Positions 15,001 to 17,860 of a DNA stretch of 19,424 nt are shown here, piece by piece. The notes below the pieces were generated by a model. It saw only the letters and a program-made list of their open reading frames with translations, made no database searches and was not told where the DNA came from. Numbering within the stretch: the first letter of the stretch is position 1; the number at the start of each line of letters is the position of its first letter. A program made the position numbers and the translations under genes. Origin of the DNA: CAZOYN01 sp964584135 (GTDB taxonomy: Bacteria; Patescibacteriota; Saccharimonadia; Saccharimonadales; UBA4665); the NCBI GenBank assembly GCA_964584135.1, contig CAZOYN010000015.1:1-19424 (forward strand). The letters run 5' to 3'.

Positions 15001-16903
15001 ATAGCACGCCATTACTGGTAAAGCTGCCGGTGCCGGTGCCGCCGCGGGCCACGCTGAGCGTGCCCGCCCATGACAACGTCAAGACATTGCTGGCAATGCT
15101 GCCCTGGACGTTCGTGTCGTTCACGACGCTGGTTGGTGCGGCGCTATTAATGGTATTTCCGGTCTGGGTTAAGCCGGTGCCGGCATTGGCATTGTCAACC
15201 AGCGTCCAGGCACTGCCGTTCCACTCAAAACTACGGCCCTGCCCTGGCTGGATGGTGGCATTGTACATGGTAAAGCTGGTGCTGTTGGTACTGGTGTTAT
15301 TGACATAGACCAAACGGCCTGCAGTGCCTGAGGTTGGGCTTGGCAGGGTAATAGCTTGGCCAGCCGTGGTTTGCGTGACATTAAAAGTAGTGGCCGCATC
15401 GACGGTGGCTGCGGCCGTGCCAATGTTGCCGCCGGTGGCTAAGTTGCTGATGGCCACGGCGGTTAACAATGTGCTGCCGGCATTGGTCAGTTGCTGGCCG
15501 TTGGCCACATTCAGGCCACCGTTAAAGGTGGCCGCGCCGGCCACGGTCAAAGTGTTGCCCAGTGCGAGGTTGCCACCGGAGTCAAAACTAGCTACTGTGC
15601 CGCTACTAGTTTGCAGATCAAGCAAATCGGCGCCGCTGCCCGGTGTGGCTCCACCCTTGATGACGGCTACCGGAACCGTTGCGCTGGCGATACCCTGGAC
15701 AAATAAGCTACTCTGCGTGGTGCTTGCACCAGCAATGCTGAGCAGCCCGCTGTTCGTAGTTGTGTTCAACCCTACAAACGAGCCATTGTCGTACAGGCTG
15801 GAGTTCCCAATGTGGTTGCCACCGAACGTGTCAAACTTAGCAAGGTAGTACTGGGTACCGGCGCCGGCAATACCTCCGCCCGTACCGGTACAATTAGCCA
15901 GAATCCGCAAACAAAATGTGTCACTAGCGCTACCGGGATCTGGCAAGTGGTACGTGGTATTTTGAGCAAGCGTATCTTGGACAATAGTACCCGTAAAACT
16001 GCCGCTCTGATAGTAGAGTTGCCCGCTACTGTCAATCCCGCTGAGTGCGGCCGTGCCAGTAGAGTTTTCAAAGCGCAATAGATCAGCTGTTTGGCCACTC
16101 AGTGCCCGCAAGGTTGCCGTAACCGACCCAGTGGCCGTGCTCTGGATGTTGAAGTTAGCGTTGCTTTGTAGGCTGGTGCCGTTTTGGACATAGGCGGTAC
16201 TACCGCTGGCTGCAGCAAAGCCACAAGCGGCACTATTGTCCAAACAGACGGTGCCGCTGGCGTCTGGTAGCGCGATACTATCGGTTGCGGTAGGTGTTGT
16301 AAAACTTAATGTGGCCACATTGGCGCCACTTTGGGTCTGCAACTGGGTAGCGCTTTTGGCCTGGAAAGCGTAGGGCACTGCGGTAAGCTTGAGCCGGGGG
16401 CTCATCTCGCCGTCCCAGGTCGGTGAGCCAGTGCTGGTACCACCGATATTCATGCTGACGTATAGCTGTTGGTCCCAGCTAATCGTCCCCGGGAAAGCCG
16501 TAATCGCGCCGAGGTTAACGGTCAGGTAGCCGTTGGCAATCCGCACACCCTGGGTGGCGCTGTTGAGGTAGTCTTCAGTCCATAACGCCGTTCCACCGCT
16601 GGCGGCGTTGTAAAGTTTAAACTCAACATTGTAGTTGCCATCATCAACGATGGCGCCGCTGGGCTGTTCCAAGCGAGCCTGGAAGTTGATCGTATTGCTC
16701 GTAACAGCGTGAGCAGTGCGCGGCTGGAGTAGCCCAACCCCGCTAACCAGTAAAAATAGCAGGGTCAGGAGCACACATTTACTTCGGCCGACCCCACGCG
16801 TACGCGCGCGCGTACGCGTATAAAAAAATAAAATCACCCTCGAAGCGAAAGGCTTCAGGGTGCCGACAAGCATATAACCGCTGCGAGGTCTTTGTTTGGG
16901 CAT
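6074..16903 (-). CDS. Giant secreted tail-fibre-like repeat protein with glycine-rich C-terminal domain
   Basis: 3609 codons in one unbroken frame. A hydrophobic signal core at 44-60 follows a long basic n-region (TRTRARTRGVGRSK, 29-42); cleavage is likely after AHA (64-66). Residues 67-182 form an N-terminal domain (NTINFQARLEQPSGAIVDDG to RLKLTAVPYAF) of a type I know from large CPR surface proteins and tail-fibre-like proteins. The bulk is Gly/Thr/Ser/Asn/Ala-rich with few charges and contains diverged repeats: the TYIGINEPxSGAG module four times, a DLGTNDNFALN module twice, an IGTAAATVD...WNGSAW module twice and two long blocks of about 280 residues. Near 3240 a GGVYYNTGTNRFKGCENGTW motif precedes the glycine-rich C-terminal domain. 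There is no LPXTG or C-terminal membrane helix, so anchoring is unexplained. The start is uncertain: ATG 16903 or ATG 16873; neither has a Shine-Dalgarno site. Likely a surface fibre or adhesin, by inference. Confidence 0.88.
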   Translation of the reverse strand: MPKQRPRSGYMLVGTLKPFASRVILFFYTRTRARTRGVGRSKCVLLTLLFLLVSGVGLLQPRTAHAVTSNTINFQARLEQPSGAIVDDGNYNVEFKLYNAASGGTALWTEDYLNSATQGVRIANGYLTVNLGAITAFPGTISWDQQLYVSMNIGGTSTGSPTWDGEMSPRLKLTAVPYAFQAKSATQLQTQSGANVATLSFTTPTATDSIALPDASGTVCLDNSAACGFAAASGSTAYVQNGTSLQSNANFNIQSTATGSVTATLRALSGQTADLLRFENSTGTAALSGIDSSGQLYYQSGSFTGTIVQDTLAQNTTYHLPDPGSASDTFCLRILANCTGTGGGIAGAGTQYYLAKFDTFGGNHIGNSSLYDNGSFVGLNTTTNSGLLSIAGASTTQSSLFVQGIASATVPVAVIKGGATPGSGADLLDLQTSSGTVASFDSGGNLALGNTLTVAGAATFNGGLNVANGQQLTNAGSTLLTAVAISNLATGGNIGTAAATVDAATTFNVTQTTAGQAITLPSPTSGTAGRLVYVNNTSTNSTSFTMYNATIQPGQGRSFEWNGSAWTLVDNANAGTGLTQTGNTINSAAPTSVVNDTNVQGSIASNVLTLSWAGTLSVARGGTGTGSFTSNGVLYGNGTGTLQATSAGTSGQLLLANGSGVPTFTTVGGDTTITSAGAVTVNKLQGNTLTISSPTTGQYIRYNGSAFVNSALLAGDISGTIFTLHASSGADQNVTSGSTVNVLKGSSNNLTTTASATNTVTVDIVNNPTFSGLLTDTSNTTGLALTGAPVAGTGATSLLQLGSAISGGNSATNGGTYVGINEPSSGAGSAADFLNFQVNGTSKVKIDNTGVLTLASALSVPNGGTGATSLTTNGILFGNGTGAIQATAAAANSVLATNGSNVPALTQTLPTAVQGNITQTGALAAGSIASGFGTISTGNNITTTTQIQGGSFQNTGASFAVNSSGNVTYANGTADTNAFVCKNSSGQLAACSGGAGTAFVQGGNTFGAAGDLGTNDNFALNIRTNGTTKLTVGTNGDLTFAGGVNGSFDQGASSGTFKTGTGAVSLNGDTTVAAGKNLTLASGSGNLTQTYTSGTNNTTAATFNVTNTNTTGTATTVNAQTVGLAGTASGTNTINGLNFSNVTTIAGNTFNALNFGTGFNSLLKYNGTTLIDGSGLLQNAAIDSAQTYTNLQKVGTLSAGSITTGFGTINTNNNITTSTTVQGDIVNAVTGFRVNNSATTGNYLRGNGTNFVSSALLASDLSGTIFSLAASSGSSQTVSSGATVSILKGASNNLTTTASATDTVTVDIVSNPSFSGTVTASNSSGVALDISGTPTATATVSQLKLGNAIAGGNNTVGTGGTYIGINEPSSGAGSTADFLNFQNNNSVELKVTSAGQITAGGLTNGGTGGIITGNGSGVLSASVINRDTSSFLTGTLSVGNGGTGQASFASTNGLLFAGTTSTGALQNLANGSSGTILKSNGTGSLPSWVTATGSNTCTDCVLQDPANTAQNTITAPATAGVVALTLKGNATANADTLDIYNSAATPALEAFFDSNGSLHVGQLVQPTSANSVDLGVSGTGTFHSGYFGTSLNVGSTSLTSTNLTFSGNGTIGTAAAGTAGNLAAQPGSSNTAGGSGASLSLTGGNQTGTGSTTGGNVTVNGGTGATNGNVNLGTATTNAVSIGATGVGTTVNGSLTVTQAGTFNGNVSLANNATFNQTFSSSTSNTTAANWTVTNGNNSSTSTTVNAQTINLVGTTNGNSNANTVNAINFASVGALANNTFNGLVFGSNYNSILAVGSTSIIDGSGFLQNVGINSATTYTNLQKVGALNAGSIASGFGTISTGNNITTTATVQGANVNATTGFQIGGTATTGHYLRGNGTNYVDSALLASDLSGTIFSLAASSGSSQNVSTGQTVSILAGASANVTTTASATDTVTVDIVNNPTFSGKVTGSSGTTGLSLTGTPVAGSGATSLLQLGGAISGGNNAANGGTYIGINEPASGAGTVADFIDFQNNGAIKLTVDSTGLLNARGGFADGANTGITANCSAGQFLAAGVYTGGIVTSGTCSAASGGVTLQNAYDNSGSTNPQIQLSNANGGLKIRDAATSTIGDLLDISNSTGATHYFEVTSSQVNTSGVLNVNGTNASSIAGQLNLTHAGTGLAVTNNATVGGSLGVGSSNQFQVDASGNASTTGTLSVGGSSQFQVSNVGNLTTSGSIAQTFSSSTNNSIATNLTVTNTAAGAGAVTVTAEGIALAGHSTAGGTNTINGINFPNVTTIANNNFYGLNFGTGLNDILRYNSTQLISGSGFVQNAAIDSTVTYSNIQKVGALNAGSIASGFGTISTGNNITTTAVLQGNTLGIGSSNSQFTVDAAGNTSTIGTLDVGSSSQFHISNTGNVNTSGTLLLSGTGAVELKTSGAPAGSGSSSLVQFSNAAITGGAGGGTYIGINEPASGAGSAADYLNFQNAGTTQFEVSSAGNVSAGGAISGGTLSAGATVNAGTTYLFQGGVGTAGQYLRSNGTSGFVASTLQGSDGAGVFVRTSPTATSDNTVTALATAGVIALTLKGNVTANAKVLDIFDSAATPVEQDYFSSTGSLNVNQSILSLNSNGIDLGSSASLFRSGYFGTSVITPSVATLSAATANGVTIKPGNSTAANGTGASLSLAGGDQTGGTCISANCTGGDVTIAGGSASGGAGTRNGGNVTINAGSGATANGSITIGSTNTGGITLGASGINTTSNGNIIIAANQNFTMNSGTGLFSHTYSSGTTGTTNVQSVSATTTNSTATTTTLNGFTVNLTGNTNSNAGANTLNGISLGSVTAIANNTFNGINLGTGYTNGIVMTTVSGNLFQSTNFTVANSGIVNYVNGTADNTSFVCRNSSGQLAGCNSTGSGTAFVQGGNTFGVAGDLGTNDNFALNLRTNSTTRVVLSTSGNLTFQQASTINTSGATSLTLDTGGAAALSLGTSNASSLSVSKSGVTTTINGALTVTQTGTFNGSLTIATGNTFTNASSTLNTAVAISNLSSGGDIGTAAATVDVATSFTINQTTASQTITIPSPTVSTAGRVIYISNIGSASFTMLGSLFPSGASATLTWNGTAWKYAGSGGSAIENQNAASQTANFRISGSGQADTSFLSPALDVATAGTLSLGTSTATAINLGGTALTGNINIGQATGSNSNTINLGTTIGASGTQTINLGTSSTASSTTNITIGSTIAGTTTIQSAGGITLGANTTVSAGKLLVIGTNATDLTCTSGGVYYNTGTNRFKGCENGTWINIDNYADIQTYTSGDNTWTKVPNVSAVEVILVGGGGGGGGGGNKTGGAEKNGGGGGGGGDYATQIFAASDIPATAHASVGAAGSSGASTSTNGANGGNGGVGGNSCFSSTTTCGGTMYVEAFGGGGGAGGGGVAAGLGGGGGGGGAAAAGTNATTITGATGGNPLGAAANANAAAGSGAGGGTGTGGGAGNGNAGGNAEYGGGGGGGSAAGNSTSGSGGSSLHGAGGGGAGASLNSGNSSGPAGAGGISQAYTAGGGGAAGSGSACGAGTGLGGNGAAGSSIKAGAGGGGGAANGGGSNNGCAGGTGGAPGGGGGGGGSSASTSGAGGTGAAGEIWVISW
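6077..7085 (-). other. Region encoding the C-terminal glycine-rich domain
   Basis: About the last 336 residues of the giant protein. It opens with ADIQTYTSGDNTWTKVPNVS and VEVILVGGGGG, the usual beginning of the glycine-rich domain found at the end of phage tail fibres and bacterial surface proteins, and closes with GAAGEIWVISW. Between are many Gly runs (the longest at about 6971-7000) broken by Ala, Ser and Asn, with four cysteines. On the plus strand it appears as imperfect CCN triplets that create long false proline-rich frames. Homologous tail-fibre domains end fibres and contact receptors or partner subunits. Confidence 0.75.
10840..11675 (-). repeat. Long coding repeat block B in the giant gene
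   Basis: Same motif order as block A: VNAQTINLVG, YNSILAVGSTSIIDGSGFLQN, TYTNLQKVGALNAGSIASGF, LLASDLSGTIFSLAASSGSS, TYIGINEPASGAG, KLTVDSTG. The DNA of the best-kept part (about 11195-11265) differs from block A mainly at synonymous third positions. Confidence 0.75.
12725..13560 (-). repeat. Long coding repeat block A in the giant gene
   Basis: Encodes a run from TTVNAQTVGLAG through LLASDLSGTIFSLAASSGSS to the TYIGINEPSSGAG module and LKVTSAG. Block B (10840-11675) has the same order of motifs. A shorter third relative (about 9840-10200) keeps only the first part, and a fourth (about 14400-14800) only the second. Confidence 0.75.
16796..16819. repeat. Perfect 24-bp palindrome of alternating purine and pyrimidine
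   Basis: Each 12-base arm is ACGCGTACGCGC or its complement, with no spacer. The strict purine-pyrimidine alternation extends to about 16795-16822. Such sequence can adopt Z-DNA or a cruciform, and in RNA a very stable hairpin. In frame it encodes TRTRARTR, the basic n-region of the giant protein's signal peptide. Confidence 0.9.
16821..16862 (-). terminator. Intrinsic-terminator-like hairpin inside the start of the giant ORF
   Basis: In the minus-strand RNA, CACCCT-GAAGC pairs with GCTTC-(G)-AGGGTG, 11 base pairs with one bulged G and a five-base loop. It is followed directly by AUUUUAUUUUUUUA. This is a good rho-independent terminator shape. It lies at about codons 14-28 of the giant gene, downstream of both ATG candidates and upstream of the hydrophobic signal core. 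It may attenuate the giant gene or end an upstream leader RNA. Confidence 0.7.
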
Positions 16904-16922
16904 TTATTTTGGAGTTTTTGTA

Positions 16923-17021
16923 TTGGTTTAGGACCAAATTCAGTTTTGGGGAGGTTGCCCAGGCTTTGTGCCTGGACAACCCGTTTGACTTTTTGTTTGG
17001 TTTAACCAATGTTTGTTGGTT
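16923..17021 (-). promoter_or_regulatory. Leader with alternating AACCAA/TTGGTT arms
   Basis: On the minus strand, AACCAA occurs at 17021-17016, 17002-16997 and 16928-16923. The complementary TTGGTT occurs at 17009-17004 and a related TTTGGT at 16938-16933. Each complementary arm can pair with a neighbour on either side, so mutually exclusive hairpins are possible. The 12-bp hairpin at 16953-16981 lies between the two groups. Confidence 0.45.
16953..16981 (-). promoter_or_regulatory. Stable 12-bp leader hairpin
   Basis: In minus-strand RNA GGUUGUCCAGGC pairs with GCCUGGGCAACC across an ACAAA loop, with one G-U pair. In plus-strand RNA that pair becomes a C-A mismatch, which suggests the minus-strand RNA is the folded one. 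No U run follows, so it is not a terminator. It ends 50 bases before the giant gene's first ATG. Confidence 0.6.
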
Positions 17022-17058
17022 AGGGTGAATCCTTTGGGGGCTCCGACCCTATGCATCT

Positions 17059-17087
17059 AGTATCTACTCGTTAACATGAGCATTCAA
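17059..17087 (-). promoter_or_regulatory. Candidate promoter for the giant gene leader
   Basis: The minus strand has TTGAAT (17087-17082), a 17-base spacer and GATACT (17064-17059), each matching four of six consensus bases. The start would be near 17052, giving a leader of about 150 bases to ATG 16903 and about 230 bases to the terminator-like U run. Confidence 0.4.
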
Positions 17088-17277
17088 GATCTTTTTGAAT
17101 AACTTTTATATGCGTTCTAGAGCCGTTCTCTTAACAGTTTCGCCAGCACTTTTCGTTGTAATTTAATCTAAGAACAGATTTTTGACCTGGCAAGTCTCCT
17201 GTAACAAGGACGCTCACCGCAAGCCCCTTATGCTAGAATGTTGTTAGAAAACTAACACTTAAAAAAGTTACCAAAAC

Positions 17278-17286
17278 TTATCCACA
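17278..17286 (+). promoter_or_regulatory. Single DnaA-box consensus nonamer
   Basis: The sequence TTATCCACA matches the Escherichia coli DnaA-box consensus exactly and lies in the non-coding region 22 bases downstream of the rplU stop. I saw no second box close by, so an origin is not supported; it may be a DnaA regulatory site or chance. Confidence 0.35.
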
Positions 17287-17307
17287 AGCGTCATGCGCGA
17301 AAAACGC

Positions 17308-17616
17308 TTAAGAAATCTTTGTAATTTTCAGAACAGTTTGGTGCTGGCGATGGCCACGTACCTTATGAACGCGCTTTTTAGCTTTATAACGGATGGCCGT
17401 CACCTTTTCGGCTTGCACATCTTCGGCTACAACCTCGGCTGTCACCTTAGCTTTATCAACCAGCGGAGCTCCTACCTGGGTGGTTTCGCCATCAATCACC
17501 AGTAGCGGCTCAAACGTAACACTCTTGCCCGCATCTTTAATCAGCTCTACCTCGAGAGTTTCGCCTTCGGCAACCAGATACTGTTTGCCACCGGTTAAAA
17601 TAACTGCTTTTTTCAT
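17308..17616 (-). CDS. rplU: Large ribosomal subunit protein bL21
   Basis: 102 residues, the normal bL21 length. The N-terminus MKKAVILTGGKQYLVAEGE and the C-terminal KAKKRVHKVRGHRQHQTVLKI are diagnostic; the latter is the basic segment that contacts 23S rRNA. The frame stays open upstream to a GTG at 17697, but that stretch holds the promoter and does not resemble bL21, so the ATG at 17616 is the start. The promoter -10 ends only 11 bases before the ATG, which leaves about a five-base leader and no Shine-Dalgarno site. In many bacteria rpmA (bL27) follows directly; here a 404-base non-coding region follows instead. Confidence 0.97.
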   Translation of the reverse strand: MKKAVILTGGKQYLVAEGETLEVELIKDAGKSVTFEPLLVIDGETTQVGAPLVDKAKVTAEVVAEDVQAEKVTAIRYKAKKRVHKVRGHRQHQTVLKITKIS

Positions 17617-17627
17617 AACGTCAACTG

Positions 17628-17656
17628 ATGATACCAGAAAACCCCGCCCCTGTAAA
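17628..17656 (-). promoter_or_regulatory. Promoter of rplU
   Basis: The minus strand has TTTACA (17656-17651), a 17-base spacer ending in TGG, and TATCAT (17633-17628). It therefore has a -35, optimal spacing and an extended -10. The start is predicted near 17621, five bases before the ATG at 17616. This is the best-formed promoter in the window. Confidence 0.75.
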
Positions 17657-17735
17657 CCCTCTGGCCACCCGTCGCAGCTCCCGCTACAAGTTTTCACAAC
17701 TTCCTTTTCTTGCCATTGTTTTAAGGCCCCCGTTT

Positions 17736-17787
17736 AAAGTGACATACTAGTGATGTCACTTAGGCATACTTCGTGTATCACTTTAAC
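17736..17787. promoter_or_regulatory. Operator-like cluster of AAGTGA-type sites upstream of rplU
   Basis: AAGTGACAT (17737-17745) and its exact complement ATGTCACTT (17753-17761) form a 9-bp inverted repeat with a seven-base spacer. A third related site, GTTAAAGTGATACAC, reads on the minus strand from 17787. The first site is also preceded by TTTA, so two sites share TTAAAGTGA. The cluster lies about 80 bases upstream of the rplU -35 and after the ileS terminator. It may bind a dimeric regulator. Confidence 0.45.
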
Positions 17788-17809
17788 TAGCTCGGTTTTT
17801 GGGATAAGT

Positions 17810-17832
17810 AAAAATAGGCTCGCGAAAAGCCC
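17810..17832 (-). terminator. Probable ileS terminator
   Basis: In minus-strand RNA GGGCU pairs with AGCCU (with one G-U pair) across a UUUCGCG loop, followed by AUUUUUAC. The stem is short. It lies 29 bases after the ileS stop and upstream of the rplU promoter. Confidence 0.5.
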
Positions 17833-17860
17833 AATCCGTGAAATTAATATAAGAAGTTAA

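Larger units (their letters stand above)
16904..17307. other. 404-base non-coding leader/intergenic region between rplU and the giant gene
   Basis: I see no convincing gene here. It is more AT-rich than the genes around it. Reading toward the giant gene it holds a weak AU-rich hairpin after rplU (AAGTT-N5-AACTT followed by a U run, 17261-17279), a DnaA-box-like nonamer (17278-17286), a six-base-pair hairpin TGTTAG/CTAACA near 17240-17255, two possible promoters (TTGCCA-N17-TAGATT near 17160-17195 and TTGAAT-N17-GATACT at 17059-17087), and a structured stretch from about 17050 to 16923. No known riboswitch, tmRNA, 6S, SRP or RNase P signature was recognised. Confidence 0.6.

Noticed and set aside
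6057..15848. Many long plus-strand frames rich in Pro, Ala, Val and Leu opposite the giant gene
   Set aside because: They are antisense shadows of Gly/Thr/Asn/Ser codons in the giant gene; they have no starts with ribosome sites and no recognisable domains.
6074..16903. Prophage origin of the giant tail-fibre-like gene
   Set aside because: No phage structural, lysis, integrase or terminase gene lies nearby; the neighbours are housekeeping genes, and the protein has a signal peptide, which phage tail fibres lack.
16779..17009. Minus-strand 76-codon frame overlapping the giant gene's leader and first codons
   Set aside because: It begins at a TTG with no ribosome site, its composition is not protein-like, and it reads through the terminator-like hairpin and palindrome in a different frame from the signal peptide.
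16904..17307. tmRNA, 6S, SRP RNA or RNase P RNA in the gap before the giant gene
   Set aside because: I looked for their conserved motifs on both strands and found none; only unassigned hairpins are visible.
17617..17697. N-terminal extension of rplU starting at GTG 17697
   Set aside because: It contains the -35 and -10 of the rplU promoter and does not resemble bL21.
17753..17860. Plus-strand 35-codon frame from ATG 17753
   Set aside because: It runs over the operator-like repeat and the ileS terminator, has no ribosome site and no protein-like pattern.
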